Below are positions 16,034 to 24,405 of a stretch of 64,000 nucleotides of DNA, in pieces. The position numbers and the translations under genes were made by a program. Position 1 is the stretch's first letter, and each line of letters starts with the position of its first letter. This DNA is from Streptomyces longisporoflavus. GTDB taxonomy: Bacteria; Actinomycetota; Actinomycetes; Streptomycetales; Streptomycetaceae. Location: the NCBI RefSeq assembly GCF_014649775.1, contig NZ_BMTR01000016.1:124001-188000 (forward strand), in the 5' to 3' direction. The notes under the pieces were generated by a model. It was given only the letters and a program-made list of their open reading frames with translations. It searched no databases and was not told the DNA's origin.

Positions 16034-16678
16034 TCAGCGGGGCGCGCCGTCCACGGCAGGGGCGGGGACAGGGCCCAGCCTCCGTATCGCCCAGCGGTAG
16101 TGGACCACCGCCTTGGTGACGCCTATGAGGCCCGCCAGCCACAGGATGAGGCCCGTGCCCATGCCGAGCACGACGTCGCTGTAGGAGTCCCGGCCCGGCT
16201 CGGCGTAGGCGGCGGCAGCGAAGGACGCCCACAGGCCGAGCGCACACCCGAGGAGGGACGTCAGGAGCCAGCAGAGGCTGAGGCCGGGGGAGCGCAGAGC
16301 GGAGTCCGACGCGGGGTGGCTGTCCAGCGCCAGCCAGCTGTCGGTGAGTTCGCGGGCCTTCCGGCCGCTGCGGATGCCCACGACGACGCCGAACACCGAG
16401 GGAGCGAGGGCCCCCAGGCCCAGGATCGTGCAGAGGGGGCCCATGAAGAACGCCGTCGGGTCGTGGTCCTCGATCATCTCCAACGGCACCGTCAGGAGGG
16501 CCCAGCCGATGACGCAGCCGAGTGCGAACAGCCAGAGCAGCAGGATTCGGTGTATCCCGAGGCTTCGCCTGCGCAGCTCTTCGAGCGCCATGCCCCGGTC
16601 GTGCAGCAGCGCGTTCCGGTCCGGCCAGGTGCGCAGGTAGGCAGGCGGCGGAGGCGGAGGCAGCGTACGGCGGGGCAT
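16034..16678 (-). CDS. Four-helix membrane protein, unknown function
   Basis: 214-residue protein. A proline-rich start (LPPPPPPAYLRTWPDRNALL) is followed by four hydrophobic segments: ILLLWLFALGCVIGWALL, GPLCTILGLGALAPSVFGVVVG, LCWLLTSLLGCALGLWASFAAAA and VVLGMGTGLILWLAGLIGVTKAVV. No family recognised. It converges on the response regulator and lies 120 bp upstream of nothing co-directional that is obviously related except the NlpC/P60 gene on the same strand. Confidence 0.65.
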   Translation of the reverse strand: MPRRTLPPPPPPAYLRTWPDRNALLHDRGMALEELRRRSLGIHRILLLWLFALGCVIGWALLTVPLEMIEDHDPTAFFMGPLCTILGLGALAPSVFGVVVGIRSGRKARELTDSWLALDSHPASDSALRSPGLSLCWLLTSLLGCALGLWASFAAAAYAEPGRDSYSDVVLGMGTGLILWLAGLIGVTKAVVHYRWAIRRLGPVPAPAVDGAPR

Positions 16679-16746
16679 GGCCCTGACAGTACTCGCGCGC
16701 TCGCGGCCCTCCGCGCGCCACCCGTACGGTCCTCACGCCGCCGTCC

Positions 16747-16813
16747 GGGCCTCACCACGCCACCCGCGCGGGCCTCACCACGCCACCCGCGTGGACCTCA
16801 CGCCACCCGCGCG
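16747..16813 (-). repeat. Three 23-bp tandem repeats covering the 3' end of the NlpC/P60 gene
   Basis: GGCCTCACCACGCCACCCGCG occurs twice (16748, 16771) and a third, slightly shorter copy includes the gene's own last codons and stop. Each copy carries a TGA on the minus strand. Confidence 0.8.
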
Positions 16814-17850
16814 GCCCCCGCGAACGGCATCTGGCTGATCGGGGCGAGGCGCACCGGCGCGCTCGGGTTCGGGGCGTGGATCATCTGGCCGTTGCCCACG
16901 TAGAGCCCGACGTGGCTGATGCCCTGGTAGAAGAAGACCAGGTCTCCGGGCCGCAGTTGAGAGCGCGGGACGCGTTGGCCCGCGGCGATCTGCGCGTACG
17001 TCGTGCGCGGCAGGTCCACCCCCGCGGACCTGTAGGCGGCCTGGGTGAGCCCCGAGCAGTCGAAGGCGTCCGGGCCGGTGGCGCCCCATACGTACGGGCT
17101 GCCGAGCGCCTTGTAGGCGTACGAGACGGCCGCTGAGGCGCGGGCGTTGGGGGCCTTGCCGAGGGCGCCCGGGGAATCCTTGCGGTCGCCGGCGCGGGAG
17201 GCCCTGTCCTGCTCGCCGCCACCCGCGAGCTCCGCGCGCTGGTCGCCGGTGAGCTGCGAAAGGAGCTCCTTGGCCGCGGCGAGCTTCCCGGTGACGGTCT
17301 TCTTGTGCTTCTTCAGCTCCGCCTGGCGGGACTTGAGGCGCGTGAGCGTGTCGTCGGCCTCGGTGTGCAGCTGGTCCAGCTCCTGGAGCTGCTTTTGTAC
17401 GCCGGAGACGGCCGAGGCCTGGCGGCTGTCCGCCCGGTCGGCGAGCGCGGCACGTTCGAGGTACTGGTCGGGGTCGGAGGAGAGCGCGAGCTGGACGGCC
17501 GGGTCGATGCCGCCGCTGCGGTACTGCGCGGCCGCCAGCGAACCGAGGCCCGCACGCGCCGTGTTGAGCTTCTCCGTCTTGCGAGCCGCTTCGTCACGCA
17601 GCTCGCCCAGGGACTTCTCGGCGCTCTCGGACTTCTCCTTGGCGCCGTTGTACTTCTCGGTGGCGACCTCCGCCTCGCGGTAGAGCGCGTCGACCCTGGT
17701 CTTGACCTCGGCGGGGCTGAGCCGCGGATCCGCGTGTCCCGTGCCGTCGAAGGCGGTGGCCGTGGCGGCCCCGGCAAGGGCGATGGTGGCGGCGGTACGG
17801 GCCGTATGGCCACTGAGCGAGCGCTGTCTGGGCTTGCGGTGCGCTGCCAC
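16798..17850 (-). CDS. Secreted NlpC/P60 peptidoglycan endopeptidase
   Basis: 350-residue cell-wall hydrolase expected to cut the D-Glu to diamino acid bond in stem peptides. It has a signal peptide with a KPRQR n-region and an Ala-rich core ending near HAD, then a long coiled coil (about residues 50-200), a short linker and the NlpC/P60 domain with catalytic Cys265 (DAFDCSGL), His313 (SHVGLYVG) and His325 (MIHAPN). It is a paralogue of the 405-residue enzyme 1.8 kb away. GTG start with AAGGAG upstream. The leader holds a long-range stem unlike the riboswitch of its paralogue, so the two are regulated differently. Confidence 0.93.
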   Translation of the reverse strand: MAAHRKPRQRSLSGHTARTAATIALAGAATATAFDGTGHADPRLSPAEVKTRVDALYREAEVATEKYNGAKEKSESAEKSLGELRDEAARKTEKLNTARAGLGSLAAAQYRSGGIDPAVQLALSSDPDQYLERAALADRADSRQASAVSGVQKQLQELDQLHTEADDTLTRLKSRQAELKKHKKTVTGKLAAAKELLSQLTGDQRAELAGGGEQDRASRAGDRKDSPGALGKAPNARASAAVSYAYKALGSPYVWGATGPDAFDCSGLTQAAYRSAGVDLPRTTYAQIAAGQRVPRSQLRPGDLVFFYQGISHVGLYVGNGQMIHAPNPSAPVRLAPISQMPFAGAARVA

Positions 17851-18169
17851 GAAGGGGGACTCCTTAAGGTTCCGGCGGCAGTCCGCACAGGGGTAGCGGA
17901 CCGCCGCCGGATTCTCGGCGGTGGTGGCCGACTGCCGCCCCTGGTCCGGACGGCGGTGGGGAGCCGGTCACCTGACGAAGGACGCTAAACCTGGCCGTCA
18001 CGAGCTGGTGACGGATTGTGCGCTACTGACGGAAGTGTGCCGCCGGTGACCGTATGTGACTGCGTGATCTGCCGGGCCGGGCGCCCTTCACGCAGGTCTG
18101 TGACCGATGCGGCGCTTGCTGCCCACCTGCCGACGGAGTGGTGGTATGCCCCGGCTAGGCTCCGGAGCC
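17851..18169. other. Divergent intergenic region with a structured leader
   Basis: 319 bp between the divergent NlpC/P60 gene and a small membrane protein gene. On the minus strand a 10-bp perfect stem (17874-17883 with 17930-17939) encloses a second stem (17900-17906 with 17916-17922). This does not match the c-di-AMP riboswitch seen upstream of the paralogue. For the rightward gene, TAGGCT lies about ten bases before the start codon. Confidence 0.6.
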
Positions 18170-18523
18170 ATGGACGTTCTCACCCATCTCTTCGTCGGCC
18201 TGCACATCATCGGCATCGCCTCCCTCCTGGGCGGCTTCCTCACCCAGATGAAGCAGATGGGTCAGGGGACGGCCCGCTTCAACCCGGCAATGCTGCACGG
18301 TGCGCTGACGATGCTCGTCACGGGCGTCATCCTGGTGGGCCTCAACCAGGCGGACGACAATCCCGTCAACAACCTCAAGATCGGCATCAAGATGGCCGTG
18401 CTGATCGTGATCCTCGCGCTGGTCTACGTGAAGCGGGACGAGGAAAAGGTGGACAAGGGGATGTTCGGCGCCGTCGGGCTGCTGACCGTCGTGAACATCT
18501 TCATCGCGGTGCTGTGGACCTGA
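18170..18523 (+). CDS. Small integral membrane protein
   Basis: 117-residue protein with four hydrophobic segments (LTHLFVGLHIIGIASLLGG, MLHGALTMLVTGVILVGL, IGIKMAVLIVILALVYV and MFGAVGLLTVVNIFIAVLW). Conserved in character with small actinobacterial membrane proteins of unknown function. The ATG chosen (MDVLTHLF) has GGAG close upstream; the longer upstream frame is unlikely to be translated. It sits alone between two NlpC/P60 genes and is closed by a very strong terminator. Confidence 0.75.
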   Translation: MDVLTHLFVGLHIIGIASLLGGFLTQMKQMGQGTARFNPAMLHGALTMLVTGVILVGLNQADDNPVNNLKIGIKMAVLIVILALVYVKRDEEKVDKGMFGAVGLLTVVNIFIAVLWT

Positions 18524-18547
18524 CCGACGCTGACTGACCCGATGCTC

Positions 18548-18589
18548 ATGAAAGTGGCCTTCCACGCGCGCGTGGAAGGCCACTTTCAT
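18548..18589. terminator. Perfect 42-bp palindrome acting as bidirectional terminator
   Basis: Two 21-base arms (starting ATGAAAGTGGCCTTCC) are exact reverse complements with no spacer. It lies between two convergent genes and carries AT-rich ends on both strands, as expected for termination in both directions. Confidence 0.92.
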
Positions 18590-18616
18590 AAGGTGTGTGA
18601 GGTGTGTGAGGTGTGA
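18590..18616. repeat. Three tandem copies of AGGTGTGTG
   Basis: A 9-bp unit is repeated three times directly after the palindromic terminator and just beyond the 3' end of the second NlpC/P60 gene. Confidence 0.8.
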
Positions 18617-18619
18617 CGG

Positions 18620-19837
18620 CTACGCGGGCCGCACCACGCTGTGGATCGGCATGTAGTAGATCGACTCGGTGCGGACGTTCGCGCCCGGCTTCGGGGCGTG
18701 GATCATCTTGCCGTCGCCGACGTAGATCCCGACGTGGCTGATGTCGTCGTAGAAGAAGACCAGGTCGCCCGGCTTGGCGTCGGCTGTCTTCACGGTCGTG
18801 CCGACCTTCACCTGGTCCCACGTCGTACGCGGCAGGGAGATCCCCGCGGCCTTCCACGCGTCCTGGGTGAGCCCGGAGCAGTCGTAGGAGTCGGGGCCGG
18901 TGGCGCCCCACACGTACGGCTTGCCGATCTGCGCCTCGGCGAAATTGATGACCTTCGCGGCCTTCGTCGCGTAACTGCTGTCCGTGTCGCCGGAGCCGGA
19001 GCCGGAACCTGTGTCGGTGCCCGTGCCGGAACCGGTGTCGGAGCCCGAGTCGGGGGTCTCGTCGTTCCCGTCGTTCTCCTCGCGCTCCTTGGCCGCGGCC
19101 TCTTCCGCGGCCTTGCGCTTGGCCTCCGCCTCGGCTTCCTGCTTGCGGGCCAGCTCGGCCGCCTTGCGCTTGGCCGCCTCTTCCTTCTTCTTCTCGATCG
19201 CCGCGAGCCGGGCCTTCTCCTCGGCCGTCAGCTCGGAGAGCAGCGTGCGCGCCTGGCCCAGCTTCTTCTGGACGGTCTGCTTGCTCGTCTTGAGGTCGTC
19301 CCGCGAGTCGCTCAGCGTCTGAAGGCTCTTGGCGGCCTTCGCGCGCTGCTTCGTCGCGGCGGCTTGCTTCGTCTGGTAGTCGTCGACCGCCTTCTTCTGG
19401 CGCGCGGTCAGCCGGTCCGACAGGTGGTTCTGGTCGAAGTACCCCTGCGGGTCGTCGGCGAGCATCATCGTGGCGGTCTCGGAGACGGCGCCGGTGCGGT
19501 ACTGCGCCGCGGCGAAGGAGCCCAGCTCCTGGCGGGCCTCGTTCAGCTTGTCGGTGCGCTCGGCCACGTCGTCGAGAAGGGTATCGACCTTTTTGCGCTG
19601 TTTGTCGGTGCGCTCCTTGGCCGAGTTGTACTTCTGTGTGGCCACGCCCGCCTGGTGGTAGAAGTCGTCGACCTTCTTCTGCACCTCTTCGAGGCTGGGC
19701 TTCTGCGGCGCGGACGGAGCCGCCTGCGCGCTCTGTGACAGCAGGGCCACGGAGGTGAGGGCCGCCGTCGTGATGCCGAGGGCGGGGGTGGCGCGTAGGG
19801 CGGCAATGCGGGTCCGCGGCTTGCGGTGCGACGCCAA
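18620..19837 (-). CDS. Secreted NlpC/P60 peptidoglycan endopeptidase under riboswitch control
   Basis: 405-residue paralogue of the 16.8-kb hydrolase. The signal peptide (ASHRKPRTR then a hydrophobic core ending AQAA) is followed by an extended coiled coil including Lys/Ala/Glu-rich stretches, a Gly/Ser/Asp/Thr linker and the NlpC/P60 domain with Cys320, His368 and His380. The start is TTG, supported by AAGGAG nine bases upstream and by alignment with the MAAHRKPR start of the paralogue; an upstream frame lies inside the riboswitch. The c-di-AMP riboswitch in the leader links expression to the second messenger that controls turgor and wall turnover. Acts outside the cell. Confidence 0.94.
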   Translation of the reverse strand: MASHRKPRTRIAALRATPALGITTAALTSVALLSQSAQAAPSAPQKPSLEEVQKKVDDFYHQAGVATQKYNSAKERTDKQRKKVDTLLDDVAERTDKLNEARQELGSFAAAQYRTGAVSETATMMLADDPQGYFDQNHLSDRLTARQKKAVDDYQTKQAAATKQRAKAAKSLQTLSDSRDDLKTSKQTVQKKLGQARTLLSELTAEEKARLAAIEKKKEEAAKRKAAELARKQEAEAEAKRKAAEEAAAKEREENDGNDETPDSGSDTGSGTGTDTGSGSGSGDTDSSYATKAAKVINFAEAQIGKPYVWGATGPDSYDCSGLTQDAWKAAGISLPRTTWDQVKVGTTVKTADAKPGDLVFFYDDISHVGIYVGDGKMIHAPKPGANVRTESIYYMPIHSVVRPA

Positions 19838-19847
19838 GGGAGGCGAC

Positions 19848-20000
19848 TCCTTCCGTAGACCGCCTACCGGGTTAGCTGTCGGGTTCGGGCGGGTGGTTCC
19901 GGAAGGTTGCCCTACAGTCCCGTACTGCGTACGGGACCGATTCACCCCAAGTTCATGGTGGGTCCCCGGCTCCGAGGAGATCGAACTCGGCGGAGGCCGC
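19848..20000 (-). promoter_or_regulatory. c-di-AMP (ydaO/yuaA-type) riboswitch
   Basis: On the minus strand the leader shows the conserved blocks of this class in order: GGAGCCGGGGACCC, TTGGGGTGAATC, a variable hairpin (CCCGTACGCAGTACGGG), AGGGCAACC, then CCCGAACCCGACAGCTAACC and GGTAGGCG, ending just before the ribosome binding site. The match to B. subtilis ydaO is clear at GGGGACCC, TTGGGGTGAATC and CCGACAGCTAACC. AGGCG and CGCCT flank the ribosome binding site and could close it in one conformation. In Streptomyces this class is known from cell-wall hydrolase genes. Confidence 0.9.
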
Positions 20001-20213
20001 CCGTTCCCGGCGGGGTTCGCCGGTGGGAGTACGAGCAGCCCGCGCAGCACGCTAGCCAACTCGTGTGGTCCGTGTGAAGGTTGATGTTCGATATGCCCGA
20101 TACATTTTCGTTACTTTACGAAGCTCTTGACGCGGGCACGCCGTGCTGAAGCGGAGAGTGACCGTCCGCGGGCAGCGCGTAGACGGAGTGACGTGGCCGG
20201 AACCCGGATCGGG

Positions 20214-20236
20214 TTGTCAGTGGGGCCGCCTAGACT
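20214..20236 (+). promoter_or_regulatory. RecA-NDp / PafBC-type DNA-damage promoter of pcrA
   Basis: TTGTCAGTG, eight bases, then TAGACT matches the consensus TTGTCRGTG-N8-TANNNT exactly. Transcription would begin about 3-4 bases before the pcrA ATG region. The consensus was defined for RecA-independent damage-inducible genes in mycobacteria and depends there on PafBC. Confidence 0.8.
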
Positions 20237-20245
20237 CGGGAGGCG

Positions 20246-22801
20246 ATGAGCAGCCTCTTTGATGACAGCTTCCTGGCGGACCTCAAGCCCTCGCGGGCTT
20301 CGGAGGAGGAGCCCCCGCCGCCGCCCGAGGACAGCGCTCCGGAGTCCATTCCGGATGACCTGTTCGACGGGAAGTTCGACGCGCCCGCACCGCGGGACGC
20401 GCACTACCGCGACGGCGCCCCGCGCCCCGTGATCGACCCGGCGGCCCTCCTCGACGGCCTCAACGAGAACCAGCGCGCGGCCGTCGTGCACGCGGACTCC
20501 CCGCTGCTCATCGTCGCGGGCGCGGGCTCCGGCAAGACCCGGGTCCTCACGCACCGCATCGCGTATCTCCTGGCCGAGCGGCACGTGCACCCGGGGCAGA
20601 TCCTGGCGATCACGTTCACGAACAAGGCCGCGGGCGAGATGAAGGAGCGCGTCGAGCAGCTCGTCGGGCCGCGGGCCAACGCGATGTGGGTGTCGACCTT
20701 CCACAGCGCGTGCGTCCGTATCCTGCGCCGCGAGTCGAAGAAGCTGGGCTTCACGTCCTCCTTCTCGATCTACGACGCCGCGGACTCCAAGCGCCTGATG
20801 GCGCTGGTCTGCCGTGATCTTGACATCGACCCGAAGAAGTTCCCGCCGAAGTCCTTCAGCGCCAAGATCTCGAACCTGAAGAACGAGCTGATCGACGAGG
20901 AGACCTTCGCAGGTCAGGCCGCCGACGGCTTCGAGAAGACGCTCGCCCAGGCGTACGCGATGTACCAGTCGCGGCTGCGCGAGGCGAACGCCCTCGACTT
21001 CGACGACCTGATCATGACGACGGTCCACATGTTCCGCGCGTTCCCGGACGTCGCCGAGCACTACCGCCGCCGCTTCCGCCACGTGATGGTCGACGAATAC
21101 CAGGACACCAACCACGCTCAGTACGCCCTGGTGCGTGAGCTGGTCGGCCCCTCCGGGGGCGAAGGGGACGACCCTGCCGAACTGTGTGTCGTGGGTGACG
21201 CGGACCAGTCGATCTACGCCTTCCGCGGCGCCACGATCCGCAACATCCTCCAGTTCGAGGAGGACTACCCGGATGCGACCACGATCCTCCTCGAGCAGAA
21301 CTACCGCTCCACGCAGACGATCCTGACCGCCGCCAACGCCGTCATCGAGCGCAACGAAAGCCGCCGCCCGAAGAACCTGTGGACCAACGCGGGCGCGGGC
21401 GCGGGCATCATCGGCTATGTCGCGGACACCGAGCACGACGAGGCGCAGTTCGTCGCCGACGAGATCGACCGGCTCACCGACGCGGGCGACGCGAAGGCCG
21501 GCGACGTCGCGATCTTCTACCGGACGAACGCGCAGTCACGTGTCTTCGAAGAGATCTTCATCCGCGTCGGCCTGCCCTACAAGGTGGTCGGCGGCGTCCG
21601 CTTCTACGAGCGCAAAGAGGTCCGGGACGTCCTCGCCTACCTGCGCGTGCTCGCCAACCCGGAGGACTCCGTCCCGCTGCGGCGCATTCTGAACGTACCC
21701 AAGAGGGGCATCGGCGACCGCGCGGAGGCGATGATCGACGCGCTCTCGCAGCGCGAGAAGATCTCCTTCCCGCAGGCCCTGAAGCGCGTCGACGAGGCGT
21801 ACGGAATGGCGGCCCGTTCGGTGAACGCCGTCAAGCGGTTCAACGTGCTGATGGAGGAGCTGCGGACCATCGTCGAGTCCGGCGCCGGCCCTGCCGTCGT
21901 CCTGGAGGCCGTGCTCGAACGGACCGGGTATCTAGCCGAACTGCAGGCCTCGACCGACCCGCAGGACGAGACGCGCATCGAGAACCTCCAGGAACTCGCC
22001 GCCGTGGCCCTGGAGTTCGAGCAGGACAACGGAGCAGGCGGTGAAGTCGGCGAAACCGGCGAAACCGGGGAATCCGGTGAAGCAGGCGAAGGGGCGGCCG
22101 AGGGCGGAGAGGACGCGGGCGAGGGCACGGAAACGGCCGGCGCTTCGGGCACGCTCTCCGAGTTCCTGGAGCGGGTCGCGCTCGTCGCCGACTCGGACCA
22201 GATCCCCGACGAGGAGGACGACGGCTCCGGCGTCATCACACTGATGACGCTGCACACCGCCAAGGGCCTGGAGTTCCCGGTCGTGTTCCTGACCGGCATG
22301 GAGGACGGCGTCTTCCCGCACATGCGCTCCCTCGGCCAGGTCAAGGAGCTCGAGGAAGAGCGCCGCCTCGCGTACGTGGGCATCACGCGCGCGCGGGAGC
22401 GGCTGTATCTGACGCGGTCCTCGATGCGCAGCGCCTGGGGACAGCCTTCGTACAACCCGCCGTCGCGCTTCCTGGAGGAGATCCCGGAGACGCACCTGGA
22501 CTGGAAGCGGACGGGCTCCGTCGGCGCCCCCGCCTCCTCCGGGCCCGCGGCGGGAATCGTCTCCTCCTTGTCGTCGTCGCGCTCGCGCACCGGGGGCGCG
22601 CAGGCCTTCGCCACGCGCCGCGCATCGGAGAAGCCGGTGGTCGCGCTGGCGGTGGGGGACCGGGTCACGCACGACCAGTTCGGTCTCGGGACCGTGGTCG
22701 GGGTGAAGGGCACGGGCGCGAACGCCGAGGCGACAGTGGACTTCGGAGAGCCGAAGCCGAAGCGGCTGCTGCTGCGGTACGCGCCGGTGGAGAAGCTGTA
22801 A
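20246..22801 (+). CDS. pcrA: ATP-dependent DNA helicase PcrA/UvrD
   Basis: 851-residue superfamily 1A 3'-5' helicase of repair and replication restart. Motif I AGAGSGKT is near residues 91-98, motif Ia ITFTNKAAGEM follows, motif II is DEYQDTN with Asp283-Glu284, motif III is DADQSIYAFRGA, motif IV LEQNYRST and motif VI VGITRARERL. Between motifs IV and V there is a Gly/Glu-rich insertion (EVGETGETGESGEAGEG) typical of Streptomyces. The C-terminal VTHDQFGLGTVVGVKG resembles the Tudor-like domain by which PcrA binds RNA polymerase. GGGAGG precedes the ATG. The promoter is an exact DNA-damage (PafBC-type) element. Confidence 0.96.
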   Translation: MSSLFDDSFLADLKPSRASEEEPPPPPEDSAPESIPDDLFDGKFDAPAPRDAHYRDGAPRPVIDPAALLDGLNENQRAAVVHADSPLLIVAGAGSGKTRVLTHRIAYLLAERHVHPGQILAITFTNKAAGEMKERVEQLVGPRANAMWVSTFHSACVRILRRESKKLGFTSSFSIYDAADSKRLMALVCRDLDIDPKKFPPKSFSAKISNLKNELIDEETFAGQAADGFEKTLAQAYAMYQSRLREANALDFDDLIMTTVHMFRAFPDVAEHYRRRFRHVMVDEYQDTNHAQYALVRELVGPSGGEGDDPAELCVVGDADQSIYAFRGATIRNILQFEEDYPDATTILLEQNYRSTQTILTAANAVIERNESRRPKNLWTNAGAGAGIIGYVADTEHDEAQFVADEIDRLTDAGDAKAGDVAIFYRTNAQSRVFEEIFIRVGLPYKVVGGVRFYERKEVRDVLAYLRVLANPEDSVPLRRILNVPKRGIGDRAEAMIDALSQREKISFPQALKRVDEAYGMAARSVNAVKRFNVLMEELRTIVESGAGPAVVLEAVLERTGYLAELQASTDPQDETRIENLQELAAVALEFEQDNGAGGEVGETGETGESGEAGEGAAEGGEDAGEGTETAGASGTLSEFLERVALVADSDQIPDEEDDGSGVITLMTLHTAKGLEFPVVFLTGMEDGVFPHMRSLGQVKELEEERRLAYVGITRARERLYLTRSSMRSAWGQPSYNPPSRFLEEIPETHLDWKRTGSVGAPASSGPAAGIVSSLSSSRSRTGGAQAFATRRASEKPVVALAVGDRVTHDQFGLGTVVGVKGTGANAEATVDFGEPKPKRLLLRYAPVEKL

Positions 22802-22821
22802 AGCGCGGCGGCGGCCGGGAG

Positions 22822-24405
22822 TTACGTCGGGTCGAGGCCGTGGCTGCGCAGCCACGGCATCGGGTCGATCGCCGAGCCGCCGCCGGGGCGCACCTCGAAG
22901 TGCAGGTGCGGGCCGGTGGAGTTGCCGGAGTTTCCGGAGAAGGCGATGGGGTCGCCCGCCTTGACCGGGCCGCTGGAGACCTTGTGCGTGGAGAGGTGGC
23001 AGTACCACGTCTCCGTGCCGTCCTTGGCGGTTACGATCGCCATGTTTCCGTAGGCGCTGTTCCACTTCGTGGAGACGGTGCCGTCGGTGGCGGCGAGGAC
23101 CTCGGTGCCGTACGACACAGGGAAGTCGATGCCGGAGTGCGCGGACATCCAGTTGATGCCGGCTTGTCCGTAGTAGGCGCTCAGACCGTGCTGTTTCACC
23201 GGCAGCGCGAACTTGGGACGCAGGCGCTCCTTGCGCGCCGCTTCCTCGGCGGCCTTCTTCTGGGCGGCGACCTTCTCCGCCTTGAGGTCGATGCGCTCCT
23301 GGGTGCGGCTCGCGCGGTCGGCGAAGTCACCGGCGTCCGCGGAGAGGTTGGCCAGCTGCGTGTCGAGCTTGTTGTTCGCGGCGGAGGGCTGCACGGTCGC
23401 GGGGTCCGGGGCCGTGGCCGCCTGCGCCTCCTTCTCGTCGCCGCCGAAGTCGCCCACGGAGGCGGCGGCGATACCCGCGACGCCCATCACACAGGCGGAG
23501 GGCACGGCGACGGTGAAGAGCGCGGAGCGCTTGGCGGGCGAGCGGCGGCGGGACCGCGAACGGGGTGCGTGGGAGCGGTCCATGACCGGCAACACGTCAT
23601 CACCGGCGGCGTCGGTGCTGATCGGCTCGACCGGGCCGAGTGAATCGGCGGGAGCCTCGTCGGGCGTGAACTCGTGCTCGGCAGGAGCGGGTTGGGCGTA
23701 CGCCTCGGGCGTTTGTTCTCCCGGTTCCCCCACGGGGTACGACTCGGAGGCGTAGGACCCGGTTTCGTAAGGCGAATGCTCGTACGTTTCAGCAGTCTCG
23801 TACGTGTCCGGCGCTTCGGGCGTGTCCTGCGCTCCAAAGGCCGCGGTGGCCTCGGCGCCGTACGTCATGTCCTGGCCGCCCGAGTTCCACGCGGTCGCGT
23901 CGTACGCCCCCGTGTCGAAGGCCGTGGTCTCCCACTGGCCGGTCTGCTGCGGCTGGGTCCATGCGGTGGCGTCCCACTGGCCGCTCGCTTCGGGGCCGGC
24001 CTGGGCCGGGATTTCGGCGGAGAGGTGCTGATGGCCGCCGGTGGACCACATCGCCGTGGTGTCGTATCCGCCGGTCTCGTACCCGCCGGTGTCGTATGCG
24101 GCTTGGTGCTGCGCGGCGTAGGGGTCGTAGTTCAGCGTCTGCTGCGTCCCCGTTGTGGCCCACTGGCCGGTGTCGTACGAACTGCCGGGCATGTCGCCGA
24201 AGAGCGGGTCGGTCGCGAAGCTTCCGGTGTCGGGGCCGGCCGTCGCATAGCTGCCCGTGGTGTCGAAGCTTCCGGTGGAGAAACCGTCGTAATCGGCATA
24301 GGTGCCGTGCGCGGCGCTCTGCTGGTCATACGCCGCGTAGGGCGCATGGTCGGCGGGTGCCGAGGCCGGGGGTGTCGAGCTCCCCGACGGGTGACGGTCG
24401 TTCAC
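22822..24405 (-). CDS. LytM/M23 metallopeptidase with long aromatic-rich cytoplasmic tail
   Basis: 527-residue protein. Roughly the first 290 residues are low-complexity with repeated aromatic-acid-Thr-Gly motifs (SYDTGQWATTG, YDTGGYETGGYDTT, GQWETTAFDTGAYDATAW). A basic stretch (RSRSRRRSPAKRS) and one hydrophobic segment (FTVAVPSACVMGVAGIAAASVG) follow, then a coiled coil and the LytM domain with metal ligands in AHSGIDFP and PHLHFEVRPGGG. The basic stretch before the hydrophobic helix puts the repeat tail inside the cell and the peptidase outside. Start is GTG (VNDRHPSG) with a weak AGAGAAG. Convergent with pcrA, 20 bp apart. Likely modifies peptidoglycan; tail function unknown. Confidence 0.88.
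   Translation of the reverse strand: MNDRHPSGSSTPPASAPADHAPYAAYDQQSAAHGTYADYDGFSTGSFDTTGSYATAGPDTGSFATDPLFGDMPGSSYDTGQWATTGTQQTLNYDPYAAQHQAAYDTGGYETGGYDTTAMWSTGGHQHLSAEIPAQAGPEASGQWDATAWTQPQQTGQWETTAFDTGAYDATAWNSGGQDMTYGAEATAAFGAQDTPEAPDTYETAETYEHSPYETGSYASESYPVGEPGEQTPEAYAQPAPAEHEFTPDEAPADSLGPVEPISTDAAGDDVLPVMDRSHAPRSRSRRRSPAKRSALFTVAVPSACVMGVAGIAAASVGDFGGDEKEAQAATAPDPATVQPSAANNKLDTQLANLSADAGDFADRASRTQERIDLKAEKVAAQKKAAEEAARKERLRPKFALPVKQHGLSAYYGQAGINWMSAHSGIDFPVSYGTEVLAATDGTVSTKWNSAYGNMAIVTAKDGTETWYCHLSTHKVSSGPVKAGDPIAFSGNSGNSTGPHLHFEVRPGGGSAIDPMPWLRSHGLDPT

Noticed and set aside
17874..17939. A second c-di-AMP riboswitch upstream of the other NlpC/P60 gene
   Set aside because: The conserved blocks (GGGGACCC, GGTGAATC, CCGACAGCTAACC) are absent; only an unrelated stem structure is present.
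19540..19610. TTGTCGGTG occurrences resembling the damage-promoter element
   Set aside because: They lie inside the coding region of the NlpC/P60 gene without a correctly spaced -10 element.
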